Assembly (NCBI GenBank): GCA_016235245.1
Contig: JACRLO010000003.1
Coordinates: forward strand, 6,362-48,866
Source: Nitrospirota bacterium
GTDB lineage: Bacteria; Nitrospirota; Thermodesulfovibrionia; Thermodesulfovibrionales; UBA6898
Direction of reading: 5' to 3'
DNA: 42,505 nt
The notes below the pieces were generated by a model that searched no databases, had not been told where the DNA came from, and was given only the letters and a program-made list of their open reading frames with translations. Made by a program: the position numbers and the translations under genes. Position 1 is the first letter of the stretch, and every line of letters begins with the position of its first letter. Positions 25,334 to 32,882 of the stretch are shown one piece after another.

Positions 25334-27022
25334 TTAATATCTCTTTTTGTCCTTTTTAACGCTTTTCATGTCGTAGTCTTTTCTGGAGAACTCTTTTTTG
25401 GGATATTCTTTTTTAGGGTACTCTTTTCTGCCGCTTCTTCCATCGAACTCTTTTTCAGAGAATTCTTTCCGCGCATTCGCCGGTTTGATCTGCACCCGCT
25501 TGCCCATAACCATCATATCGTCAAGGGCATGAATGACCATGTCTGCCAGATCAGCAGGCACTTCAACGAACGTAAATGAATCGTGCAGTTCGATCTTGCC
25601 GATCCTGCTGCCCGGTATGCGCGCACCGGAGGCAATGGCCTTCACGATCTCGGCTACCGTTATCTTGTCCTTTCGTCCGATCGTCATGAAGAGCCGCGCC
25701 ACATTGCCGCGCTGCTCAGGGGCTGCCGATTCATTGACATGTGCAACCTTCGGCTCGCCATAGGCAATGCAGAGCGCTGCTGCTGCGATCTCGGCAACGC
25801 TGGATTCTGCAGCCAATACTTCAATCATTTTCAGATAACCTTCATGTTTATTCTCGCTGATCATTGAGGCAATATCTTTGGCAATGCCCTTTTCCTTTGC
25901 CTTAAGCACCTCTTTGGACGTGGGCAGACTTTTCTTGTCGATCGTTGTCTTTGCAGTCCGCTCGATCAGCTTCAGATGCCGGTATTCCCTCGGCGAGACA
26001 AGGGTTATGGCAATGCCTGACTTTCCTGCCCTGCCGGTCCGTCCGATTCTGTGGATATAACTTTCGGGATTCTGGGGAATGCTGTAGTTGATCACGTGAG
26101 TGACATTTTTGATATCAAGACCGCGGGCTGCAACATCGGTCGCTACAAGGATATCAAGCTTTCCCTTCTTGAACTTCTCCATAACCTCATCCCGGTGCGC
26201 CTGTGTGAAATCACCATGCAGCGGACTGGCGCTGTACCCCATCTGCTGCAGTTTCATGGCCACATCGTCAACATCTCTTTTTGTATGGCAAAAAACGATC
26301 GCAAGCTGAGGGTCCTCCACATCAATGAGCCGGGTAAGGGCATTGAGCTTGTCAGCATCCCTCACCTCATAAAAGACCTGTTTGATCTCAGGGACAACGA
26401 CATCTTTCGGATTGATCCTGATCTTCTCGGGGCTGCGCATGAATTTTTTCGTGATATTCAGTATCGGCAAAGGCATAGTTGCAGAAAAGAGAAGCGTCTG
26501 GCGCTCTGCAGGCGTTGTCTTGAGTATCGTCTCGATATCTTCGATAAAGCCCATATCGAGCATCTCGTCAGCCTCGTCAAGCACAACGATCCTGATGTCA
26601 GACAGGGAGAGCGTCTTCCTCTGAATATGGTCAATGATCCTTCCGGGCGTACCGACAACTACATCGACACCTGCCCTGAGCGTTCTAATCTGGATATCGA
26701 TGGATTTCCCGCCGTACACAGGAAATGCATTAATCTTCTTGCCGCTGCCGATTCTGTTCATCTCCTGGGCAACCTGTACGGCAAGTTCACGCGTAGGTTC
26801 AAGGATAATCGCAAAAGGCTTTTTGCCCCTCTTGGCCATTTCTACGATAGGGATTCCAAAGGCAGCGGTCTTTCCTGTACCGGTCTGCGCCTGTCCGATA
26901 ACATCCTTCCCCTCCATGATAAGGGGAATAGCTGACACCTGTATAGGCGTCGGCTCCTCAAAGCCTATCTCCGAAACAGTACGTAATGTCTCCTTGCTGA
27001 TTGAAAAATCTTCAAATTTCAT
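25334..27022 (-). CDS. deaD: DEAD-box ATP-dependent RNA helicase (DeaD/CsdA type)
   Basis: A 562-residue helicase with all core motifs: Q motif 'FEEPTPIQVSAIP', motif I 'AQTGTGKTAAFG', Ia 'PTRELAVQ', II 'VLDEADEMLDMGF', III 'SATMP', and VI 'HRIGRTGRAGKSG'. After the two RecA domains comes a DbpA-type RNA-binding domain with 'LFMTIGRKDKITVAEIV' and 'IPGSRIGKIELHDSFTFVEVP'. The last 45 residues are a basic Tyr/Phe/Lys tail of near repeats ('KEYPKKEYPKKEFSRKDY'). It unwinds structured RNA in ribosome assembly and cold adaptation. The ATG at 27020-27022 has AGGA 8 nt upstream and is preferred to the TTG at 27028. Confidence 0.95.
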   Translation of the reverse strand: MKFEDFSISKETLRTVSEIGFEEPTPIQVSAIPLIMEGKDVIGQAQTGTGKTAAFGIPIVEMAKRGKKPFAIILEPTRELAVQVAQEMNRIGSGKKINAFPVYGGKSIDIQIRTLRAGVDVVVGTPGRIIDHIQRKTLSLSDIRIVVLDEADEMLDMGFIEDIETILKTTPAERQTLLFSATMPLPILNITKKFMRSPEKIRINPKDVVVPEIKQVFYEVRDADKLNALTRLIDVEDPQLAIVFCHTKRDVDDVAMKLQQMGYSASPLHGDFTQAHRDEVMEKFKKGKLDILVATDVAARGLDIKNVTHVINYSIPQNPESYIHRIGRTGRAGKSGIAITLVSPREYRHLKLIERTAKTTIDKKSLPTSKEVLKAKEKGIAKDIASMISENKHEGYLKMIEVLAAESSVAEIAAAALCIAYGEPKVAHVNESAAPEQRGNVARLFMTIGRKDKITVAEIVKAIASGARIPGSRIGKIELHDSFTFVEVPADLADMVIHALDDMMVMGKRVQIKPANARKEFSEKEFDGRSGRKEYPKKEYPKKEFSRKDYDMKSVKKDKKRY

Positions 27023-27059
27023 AATCAATATCCTTCCTTTATATCTATTGTGCAGTGGT

Positions 27060-27929
27060 TCATAATTTCAGCTTCGCAAATGATACAGGGTTCACACTCA
27101 ATTGTTGTGCCTTTATCCCAAAGTGCAGATGGGGTCCTGTTGATCTTCCTGTTGAACCGACAAAGCCGATGACATCGCCTTTTGAAACGCCCTCCCCTGA
27201 CTTCCTGTTAAAACCCGACAGATGCATATATACGGAAAATATCCCCATGCCGTGATTCAGCACAACGGTATTGCCGCCATAAAACAGTTCCTCCGCAAAA
27301 ATAACCTTTCCGCTGTTTGAGGCCCGGACATCTTCCCCTTCGCTCCCCCTGATATCAATGCCGCGGTGGATGCTCTCATTGGTATTGTTGATGATCCGCT
27401 TAACACCATACTGCGTCGAAATCTCATTGCCCAGAGGCAGACTGAAGCTGCCCTGCCACATCTTTTCCGACTGCTGCGACCAGAAGGATTTAAGAAGCTT
27501 GTCCTCCCTGTCAGCACGATCGCTATCCTCCTGGCTCAACGTCACTTTTCCCGGTGGCAGGGTAAGTTGAATCACCGGGAAAACATGGCGCTTTACGGTT
27601 ATCGGCAGGCGCTTCTTTTTTGCGCCGACCTGTATCTCTACGGTGCGTTTTCCCGGAGCTGTTTTTGGATCAGCTGCTCCGACTGCAAAAAAACAGCCGT
27701 CTCCGCAGGAAGCAAAAAAAAGCGGCCTGCTGTCAAACGCCCCCTCAGGAAGCGCCATGGCGTTGGCGCCTGATATCTTCACGATGAATGCATCGCCCGG
27801 CATGATCGCTGCCGGTTCTGCCTGGACCTTAAATGCATGCACAGAAGGAACCATAACGAATGAAACCAGCAAAAAGAGAAATAACACCCGGTATTTTCTC
27901 ATCTTAACAGGTAAGCGCAAACCCCTCAT
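27060..27929 (-). CDS. M23-family (LytM) peptidase, exported
   Basis: About 289 residues. A signal peptide ends near 'VPSVHA'; an N-terminal beta region of about 120 residues follows, then a LytM domain with the zinc-site motifs 'IHRGIDIRG' (HxxxD) and 'GPHLHFG' (HxH), plus 'GNTVVLNHGMGIFSVYMHL'. It should cleave peptidoglycan cross-bridges, or, if inactive, activate amidases; all catalytic ligands are present, so cleavage is likely. The ATG at 27927-27929 has GAGGG 5 nt upstream. The start at 27941 lacks a site, and the ATG at 27902 would lie one base after the dus stop. It overlaps the 3' end of dus and precedes deaD by 37 bases. Confidence 0.92.
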   Translation of the reverse strand: MRGLRLPVKMRKYRVLFLFLLVSFVMVPSVHAFKVQAEPAAIMPGDAFIVKISGANAMALPEGAFDSRPLFFASCGDGCFFAVGAADPKTAPGKRTVEIQVGAKKKRLPITVKRHVFPVIQLTLPPGKVTLSQEDSDRADREDKLLKSFWSQQSEKMWQGSFSLPLGNEISTQYGVKRIINNTNESIHRGIDIRGSEGEDVRASNSGKVIFAEELFYGGNTVVLNHGMGIFSVYMHLSGFNRKSGEGVSKGDVIGFVGSTGRSTGPHLHFGIKAQQLSVNPVSFAKLKL

Positions 27930-28914
27930 AATATCCCTCATGGTGACTGTACGTATAGGTTCGCACAGACTCCATGAGGCCCTGCATCTGCAGCCGGGTC
28001 TCTGCCTTAAATGCCTGATCCTTCAATTGTCTCACCTCATGGAGTCCTTTCACATACCAGGCGAAAAGCTTGCGGAAAAGGATCACACCTCTGTTATCGC
28101 CAAAAAAATCACAGTTAAGCTCCAGATGGCGGAGCATGGTATCTGCCAGTTCATCCGGGCCCGGCCGCTCAGGAATAACGCCTTTTTCGAGATATGCCAT
28201 TGTGTCCCTGAATATCCAGGGATTGCCGAGAGAGCCGCGGGCAATGGCAACCGCATCGCAACCTGTCTCGTCGAACATCTTCTTTATGAGCTGGGGCGAA
28301 AGTGCATCACCGCTTGCAATGACAGGAATCGAAACCGCTTCTTTCACCCGCCTGATGATGTTATAGTCAACTCTTCCGCTGTAACCCTGCTCCCTGGTCC
28401 TTCCATGCAATGTCAGACCGCTGATACCCGCATCCTCAGCATAACGGGCGACTTCGCAGGCATTGACCGAAGTACTGCTCCAGCCGGCCCTTATCTTTAC
28501 GGTAACAGGCAGATCAGCATGCTTCACCATCGCCTCAAGCAGGGTCTTCACTTTTTTCGGATCCCTCAACAGGCTTGCACCCTTTCCTTTATTGGTAACC
28601 TTATCGACCGGGCAGGCCGCATTAAGATCCAGGACCTCATACCCTCCGGACAGAATCCTGTCCATGGCCTTAAGGAGAGATTCGGGCTCATGTCCGAGCA
28701 ACTGTGCGCCCAGAGGTCTGTCTTCCTCGCAGGAGTTGAGCATACGGCCTGTCTTGCCTGACTGATGGACAATCGAACGGGCTGATATCATCTCGAGAAA
28801 TGCGAACTCGCATCCAAGGGAACGGGTAATAAGCCGGAACGGAAGGTCTGTTATCCCTGCCATGGGAGCAAGAAGCAGGCGTGACTTGAGCGTTATAGCG
28901 CTGTTTTTTACCAC
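27904..28914 (-). CDS. dusB: tRNA-dihydrouridine synthase (DusB-like), predicted leaderless
   Basis: A flavoenzyme of about 336 residues that reduces uridines in the tRNA D-loop. Family marks are 'LLLAPMAGITDLPFR', 'VLDLNAACPVDKVTNKGKGASLL' (catalytic Cys, in parts), 'VKIRAGW', 'LHGRTREQGYSG' and 'AIARGSLGNPWIF'. The frame is open to an ATG at 29001 (365 residues), but the extra N-terminus is not conserved and no ribosome site precedes it. A GTG at 28912-28914 fits the family start, and a good promoter (28922-28951) has its -10 box just 7 bases upstream, implying a leaderless mRNA. It is the first gene of the dus-M23-deaD run. Confidence 0.93.
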   Translation of the reverse strand: MVKNSAITLKSRLLLAPMAGITDLPFRLITRSLGCEFAFLEMISARSIVHQSGKTGRMLNSCEEDRPLGAQLLGHEPESLLKAMDRILSGGYEVLDLNAACPVDKVTNKGKGASLLRDPKKVKTLLEAMVKHADLPVTVKIRAGWSSTSVNACEVARYAEDAGISGLTLHGRTREQGYSGRVDYNIIRRVKEAVSIPVIASGDALSPQLIKKMFDETGCDAVAIARGSLGNPWIFRDTMAYLEKGVIPERPGPDELADTMLRHLELNCDFFGDNRGVILFRKLFAWYVKGLHEVRQLKDQAFKAETRLQMQGLMESVRTYTYSHHEGYYEGFALTC

Positions 28915-28921
28915 TTTGTCT

Positions 28922-28951
28922 ATTGTAACCGACTGACGCCACTCCTGTCGA
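28922..28951 (-). promoter_or_regulatory. Predicted promoter giving a leaderless dus transcript
   Basis: On the minus strand, TCGACA (28946-28951) is 18 bases from TACAAT (28922-28927). Transcription would begin about 7 bases further, at the GTG start codon at 28914. Confidence 0.55.
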
Positions 28952-28988
28952 TGCAAAAAAGAGTTGAAACTTTTCTTTTTGCGCAGAG

Positions 28989-29016
28989 TTGAAATAACCA
29001 TAGAGTGTGATACTCT
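28989..29016 (+). promoter_or_regulatory. Predicted promoter/operator of the small secreted protein gene
   Basis: TTGAAA (28989-28994) and TACTCT (29011-29016) are 16 bases apart. A small inverted repeat AGAGT-GTGAT-ACTCT (29002-29016) overlaps the -10 box and could be an operator or a short RNA hairpin. The back-to-back dus promoter lies within 70 bases. Confidence 0.4.
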
Positions 29017-29042
29017 AAAAGAAAATCGTAAGGAGGAGTTAC

Positions 29043-29579
29043 ATGAACAGGAAATATTTCATCTCGTTTCTCGTCGTACCCCTGCTGCTTATCATGGCAG
29101 GACTCAGCATGGCACGCGTAAATGTCGATGTCAACATCGGCTTGCCACCAGTCTATACGTTTTCCGAAGCGCCTGAACTGGTCGTAATACCGAACACCTA
29201 TGTCTATTTCGCACCCGGAGTAGATATGGACATCGTTTTTTATCACGGCTTCTGGTACCGGCCTTATAACGGATATTGGTATAGAAGTTCAAGTTATAAC
29301 GGCCCATGGCGTCACCTTGGCAGGGATAGAGTTCCCCGCCATATCCTCAATCTGCCGCCCGATTATCGGAGCATCTATCGGGACAACCCCCGCATTCCTC
29401 ACCGCCATGTCCACAGCAACTGGAACCGGTGGGAACGGGAGCGGTACTGGCATAACAGGCAGTGGAAACACGACCGTAATGATTGGCAGCATGAACGCCG
29501 CGAAGACAGGCGGGAACACCGTCAGGACATGAGGGAGCAAAGACATGAGCGGCGTGAGGACAGACGGGAACATCGGTAG
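29043..29579 (+). CDS. Small secreted protein with Arg/His/Glu-rich tail
   Basis: 178 residues. A signal peptide (about 1-24, 'VVPLLLIMAGLSMA') is followed by a compact region rich in Tyr, Trp and Pro ('FYHGFWYRPYNGYWYRSSSYNGPW'-type pattern, split here), then a tail from about 135 of low-complexity Arg, His, Glu and Asp with near repeats ('RREDRREHRQDMREQ'). Similar short periplasmic or outer-surface proteins with a Tyr/Trp 'YR-x-Y-x-G-x-W' core occur widely, without known function. The ATG has GGAGGAG upstream. It is convergent with the DAHP synthase gene and shares its terminator. Metal or heme binding by the His/Arg tail is only a guess. Confidence 0.8.
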   Translation: MNRKYFISFLVVPLLLIMAGLSMARVNVDVNIGLPPVYTFSEAPELVVIPNTYVYFAPGVDMDIVFYHGFWYRPYNGYWYRSSSYNGPWRHLGRDRVPRHILNLPPDYRSIYRDNPRIPHRHVHSNWNRWERERYWHNRQWKHDRNDWQHERREDRREHRQDMREQRHERREDRREHR

Positions 29580-29627
29580 AGCAAAAGGAAATCTGAAAAC
29601 TCCATACGCTCCACCGCTTCTGAACGG

Positions 29628-29665
29628 GAAACTGGCAGACCGCGAATCAGCGGTCTGCCAGTTTC
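29628..29665. terminator. Bidirectional hairpin terminator overlapping the end of the DAHP synthase gene
   Basis: A perfect 16-bp stem (29628-29643 with 29650-29665) with a 6-nt loop. The right arm encodes the last residues of the DAHP synthase and its stop codon (29647-29649) lies within the loop. It is 48 bases past the stop of the convergent secreted-protein gene and can serve both transcripts, although neither side has a long T-run. Confidence 0.7.
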
Positions 29666-30675
29666 GCTCTCATAAACCCAATCAATGTATCCATCTGCTG
29701 CTTCAGCTTTTCGAACCCCTTAAACGTTAACGATTGGGGCCCGTCTGACAGTGCATGTTCAGGGTCAGGATGGACTTCAACCATAATGCCGTGAGAACCG
29801 ACAACAGCAGCTGCAAGTGACAGGGGGCTTACCAAACTCCGCTTTCCGGTAGCATGGCTGGGGTCAAAGATAACCGGCAGATGACAACTCTCTGCAACAA
29901 GCGGAATGACCGAAAGGTCCGACGTATTTCTCGTAGCAGTTTCAAAAGTCCTGATGCCCCGCTCGCAAAGAATTACGTCCGGGTTCCCTTCAAGAAGAAT
30001 ATACTCGGCAGAAGCGAGCCATTCTTCAACGGTTGCAGACAATCCGCGCTTAAGGATCACCGGCTTTTTTATTCTTCCCACTTCGCGCAGCAGGTCAAAG
30101 TTCTGCATATTGCGTGCGCCGATCTGGAGGATATCAGCTTTCGATGCAGTCAGCTCAACCTGTTCAGGGCTCATCACCTCTGTTGCGACAAGAACGCCGA
30201 CTTCCTTCCTGACCTCGTCAAGAATTTCTATGCCGACCTCACGCAGCCCCTGAAAACTGTGCGGGCTCGTACGGGGTTTGTACGCTCCGGCCCGCAGGAC
30301 AGGAACTCCAAGTTTCTTGATGAACCTGGCTGTCTTGAATATCTGCTCTCTGCTTTCTATGGCACAGGGGCCGGCGATAAACAGAAAGGGCGATCGCCCG
30401 CCAGTCTTCACCTCTTTTGAAAGCCTGACGACGGAGTCTGCCGGATGAAAATCCCTGCTCACCAGCTTATACGGCTTGGTCACATGAATAATCTCAAGGA
30501 TGCCCTTCAGGGTCCTGATCGGTCCATCATCGATCCACGACTGGTTTCCGATAATGCCGATGGCCGTACGTTCAGCGCCCGGTATGGCAACAGGCTGAAG
30601 CCCCATATTACTGATCGTGCTTTTTACCTTCTCTATGTCCTTGTCTGTTGCAGAATGATGCATTACGATAAGCAT
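29647..30675 (-). CDS. aroF: 3-deoxy-7-phosphoheptulonate synthase (DAHP synthase, type I beta)
   Basis: A 342-residue enzyme condensing PEP and erythrose-4-phosphate, the first step of the shikimate pathway. An N-terminal ferredoxin-like regulatory domain (1-75) precedes the barrel, as in the Thermotoga-type enzyme that is feedback-inhibited by Tyr/Phe. Barrel motifs are 'FIAGPCAIESREQI', 'LRAGAYKPRTSPHSFQG', 'QIGARNMQNFDLL', 'PVILKRGLSATVEEW' and 'PVIFDPSHATGKR'. The ATG has AAGGAG 9 nt upstream, with a good promoter at 30702-30731. The 3' end forms one arm of the terminator at 29628-29665. No other aro genes adjoin it. Confidence 0.95.
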   Translation of the reverse strand: MLIVMHHSATDKDIEKVKSTISNMGLQPVAIPGAERTAIGIIGNQSWIDDGPIRTLKGILEIIHVTKPYKLVSRDFHPADSVVRLSKEVKTGGRSPFLFIAGPCAIESREQIFKTARFIKKLGVPVLRAGAYKPRTSPHSFQGLREVGIEILDEVRKEVGVLVATEVMSPEQVELTASKADILQIGARNMQNFDLLREVGRIKKPVILKRGLSATVEEWLASAEYILLEGNPDVILCERGIRTFETATRNTSDLSVIPLVAESCHLPVIFDPSHATGKRSLVSPLSLAAAVVGSHGIMVEVHPDPEHALSDGPQSLTFKGFEKLKQQMDTLIGFMRAKLADR

Positions 30676-30701
30676 GGTTGAATCTCCTTCCGATGATCTC
30701 T

Positions 30702-30731
30702 ATTCTATGAAATGGCAGTTCCAAAGATCAA
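30702..30731 (-). promoter_or_regulatory. Predicted promoter of the DAHP synthase gene
   Basis: On the minus strand, TTGATC (30726-30731) is 18 bases from TAGAAT (30702-30707). It leaves a leader of about 20 nt before the AAGGAG-preceded ATG. The divergent promoter at 30731-30758 touches it. Confidence 0.6.
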
Positions 30732-30758
30732 TGAGGCGCCTCCTTCCTATGGTATACT
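30731..30758 (+). promoter_or_regulatory. Predicted promoter giving a leaderless transcript of the TPR/SurA-like gene
   Basis: TATACT (30753-30758) lies only 6 bases before the ATG at 30765; the -35 (ATGAGG, 30731-30736) is weak. No ribosome site precedes the ATG. Confidence 0.4.
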
Positions 30759-30764
30759 TTACCG

Positions 30765-31136
30765 ATGTCAATGAAGCGGTTTTCCCTTCTTATTATCGTT
30801 TTGACGGGCTTTGTGTTCATTCTCCGGCCGGCTAAGGGGATGGCATCAGCTCCTGAACTCGAAATTAAACTTTTCAACAAAGGGTATGAATATCTTTTCT
30901 CCTATAAGCCGGAGCAGGCAGCCGAAACATTCAGAATATTTCTCAAGGAATTTCCGGAAAGTTCTATTCGGGACGCTGCCATGTTCTGGCTCGGCAAGAC
31001 CCTCATCAGCACGAAACACTATAGCGAGGCAGAGCTGACTTTTCGGACAATACAAAAGGAATTTCCTGACAGTCCATTCATGGATTCAGCAGGCAGGCGT
31101 CAAAGAGCAGCAGAACCGCTCGCAGGTTGTGCATGA
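30765..31136 (+). CDS. Exported TPR protein, N-terminal part of a probable frameshifted gene
   Basis: 123 residues in this frame. A signal peptide ('FSLLIIVLTGFVFIL', cleavage near 'GMASA') is followed by two helix-turn-helix repeats of the BamD/YbgF sort: 'AAETFRIFLKEFPESSIRDAAMFWLGKT' (in parts) and 'AELTFRTIQKEFPDSPF'. After 'SPF' this frame ends in Arg/Ala-rich residues with no family sense, whereas the +1 frame continues with 'WIQQAGVKEQQNRSQ' and on into the next ORF without a stop. I think both are one 363-residue gene broken by one extra base at about 31075-31128. The function is probably in the envelope, but unknown. Confidence 0.7.
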   Translation: MSMKRFSLLIIVLTGFVFILRPAKGMASAPELEIKLFNKGYEYLFSYKPEQAAETFRIFLKEFPESSIRDAAMFWLGKTLISTKHYSEAELTFRTIQKEFPDSPFMDSAGRRQRAAEPLAGCA

Positions 31137-31857
31137 GGCTCCGTCCTCACCGCAGCTTGATCCCGAAGCGGTTGTCAGAATCGGAAACAGGGCTTATCGC
31201 CTTACACAGATCATCGAGTATCACGTCACCGCTTCAGCGGTCTTCAAGCGGTTTGGGATAATGGATATTGCGTGGAGAACCGGCAATCCTCTCGATGATT
31301 TCATAGCCGAAGAGCTTCTGTTTATGGAGGCAAAAAAGGCTCAGGTCACCATAGACGCAAAGAAACTGAAGGAGATGGCTGAAAGTCAGAAGCTTGGCGC
31401 TGCAGAGGCCGACTATCTCGATAAGGTTATGACCATTGCCAGATACATTGACATGCAATATGCCGACGATCCGACTGAAAAATGGATAGAGCTTATATCG
31501 GTTGACTACAAACCCGGAGATGCGGCAGCAAAGACCGTTCTTGCCACCGACCTGCAGAAGGCTGCAAGGGAGGGAACATCCTTTGAAGAAATCGGAAGGA
31601 TGCATCCCGACGCGGTTAAATTTTCCCGCCTGAGCCTCGGGGATTTCAGCACAAAATACCGCGAAAAAAGTCAGATCATCCAGAAGCTCAATTTTCTGAA
31701 TGAAGAGACCGTTGTCATCTGGTCGGAAAAAGGCTTTATGCTGATAAAGCCGATCTCGGTCCGCGTCCACTTCAGTCCCTTTGAGGAGTTGTCCACTCAG
31801 AAAAAAGAGAGGCTGAAAGCATTTCTCAGGCAGTGGTTCTCTGAGCACCGGAAATAA
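31129..31857 (+). CDS. SurA/parvulin-like protein, C-terminal part of a probable frameshifted gene
   Basis: 242 residues in this frame from a GTG that overlaps the previous stop by 8 bases; it has no ribosome site or signal peptide of its own. It resembles the SurA/PpiC layout: 'AVVRIGNRAYRLTQIIEY' looks like the usual 'VA-x-VNG-x-x-I' opening, helices follow, and 'AAREGTSFEEIGRMHPDAVKF' is placed where a parvulin domain has its 'ADFAELA..S'. Key catalytic parvulin residues are not clear, so it could be a chaperone without isomerase activity. It is convergent with the DUF5661 gene, with only 8 bases between stops. Assigning it to SurA is inference. Confidence 0.7.
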   Translation: MHEAPSSPQLDPEAVVRIGNRAYRLTQIIEYHVTASAVFKRFGIMDIAWRTGNPLDDFIAEELLFMEAKKAQVTIDAKKLKEMAESQKLGAAEADYLDKVMTIARYIDMQYADDPTEKWIELISVDYKPGDAAAKTVLATDLQKAAREGTSFEEIGRMHPDAVKFSRLSLGDFSTKYREKSQIIQKLNFLNEETVVIWSEKGFMLIKPISVRVHFSPFEELSTQKKERLKAFLRQWFSEHRK

Positions 31858-31865
31858 CGAAAGGG

Positions 31866-32303
31866 CTATTTCATCTTCAATGCTTCAAGCGCATTCAGCT
31901 CGATCTTCGCCTTTGAGAGCCGCTTAAAATACTTCTTCACCTTCTCAAGGTCCCCCGCCTTCAGAGCCTTGAAGATGTCGCCCTCGAGTTCGGCAACTTC
32001 AAGCCGCTCATAGTAGTCCATCATCTCTTTTAGATGCGCAAGTACAATCATCCCGGTGATCATTGGATGGTTATTGGTGACGTTCGCATCCTTAAACCGC
32101 AGGCCATGTTCAAGCTCCACTTCAAGGCCGCGTCGGAACTCCTCAAGAGGTATTGCCATCTTCTCGGTGTTAACATGGGACAGAATGATCCTGGCCTCTT
32201 TGACGGTAACCTTATCGTCCCTGATTTTGGTCCAGTCCCTCAGTTTCAGTTCCTTGCAGACCCTTCTTACTTCTTCAAGCGTGATATAGTGCGGCAGTTT
32301 CAT
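31866..32303 (-). CDS. DUF5661-like conserved protein
   Basis: About 145 residues, soluble and mostly helical. The centre 'EFRRGLEVELEHGLRF' followed by 'NVTNNHPMITGMIVLAHLKEMMDYYERLE' (in parts) matches the pattern I know as DUF5661: a His-Gly after an acidic helix, an 'NVT', and a His-Leu-x-Glu helix. No function is known. The ATG at 32301-32303 lies 6-7 nt from AAGGAGG and is preferred to the ATG at 32309, which touches that site. The secreted coiled-coil gene is 38 bases upstream on the same strand. Confidence 0.75.
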   Translation of the reverse strand: MKLPHYITLEEVRRVCKELKLRDWTKIRDDKVTVKEARIILSHVNTEKMAIPLEEFRRGLEVELEHGLRFKDANVTNNHPMITGMIVLAHLKEMMDYYERLEVAELEGDIFKALKAGDLEKVKKYFKRLSKAKIELNALEALKMK

Positions 32304-32340
32304 ATCCATCCTCCTTCAATCCGTTATCAGATAGCAGTCG

Positions 32341-32793
32341 TTAATCCTTAAACTTTGCAGCCGTGCGATGATAGGAACGCTCAAGGTCACTGAGCATGGT
32401 GTCAAGCTCAGCCTTGGCCTTGTCCCACTTTTCCTCACCTGAATCTTTTAAATCACTAAGCTTATTCTTTGCCGCTTCGCTCTTTTTTCTGAGACGATCA
32501 GCTGCACGCGAGATCTTTTCCCTGGCAGCTGCACTCTTTTTCTCTGCCCTGACATAAAGCCGCGTCACTTTCGCCTCAAAGCGGTGCAGTTTCTCCTCGG
32601 TCTTCTTTTGGTACTGCTCCTTCTTTTGCTGAAGGTATGTGCCGGTAGTCTTTGCAGATTCTTTGATATCCGGCTTTCCCTCTGACGATGTCATTTCCTT
32701 CTTCTTTTCCGTGGATTGGTTTTGACCAAAAACAGGGGTACAGATCAGGCCCAATGCAATGACTACAGTAACAAGATATCGTAATTGTCTCAC
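32341..32793 (-). CDS. Exported Lys/Glu/Ala-rich coiled-coil protein
   Basis: 150 residues: a signal peptide ('YLVTVVIALGLICTPVFGQ', cleavage after 'VFG') and then an almost uninterrupted charged helix rich in Lys, Glu and Ala, with heptad-like spacing from about 50 to 145. No Cys remains in the mature part. I do not recognise a family. Such proteins are common in this type of genome as periplasmic helical proteins. The start is GTG (32791-32793) with AGGAGG 5 nt upstream. It diverges from the DUF3786 gene. Confidence 0.75.
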   Translation of the reverse strand: MRQLRYLVTVVIALGLICTPVFGQNQSTEKKKEMTSSEGKPDIKESAKTTGTYLQQKKEQYQKKTEEKLHRFEAKVTRLYVRAEKKSAAAREKISRAADRLRKKSEAAKNKLSDLKDSGEEKWDKAKAELDTMLSDLERSYHRTAAKFKD

Positions 32794-32882
32794 GTCAGCC
32801 TCCTGCCTATTCGTTTGAAGTATTTTACCAGTTCAGCTCCGATAGTGCGATTGCTATTTTCTGCCGGTATGCTCAATTCTGC

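Noticed and set aside
26051-26935. Plus-strand open frame of 294 codons opposite the helicase
   Set aside because: Antisense to conserved helicase motifs; no support of its own.
27643-28761. Plus-strand open frame of 372 codons opposite the M23 peptidase and dus genes
   Set aside because: Both opposite-strand genes are clear family members. The plus frame has no known motif, lacks a ribosome site and spans two genes, so it is an antisense shadow of codon bias.
31852-31874. Inverted repeat GAAATA...TATTTC between the convergent stops
   Set aside because: A 6-bp AT-rich stem with a 10-base loop is too weak for a terminator call.
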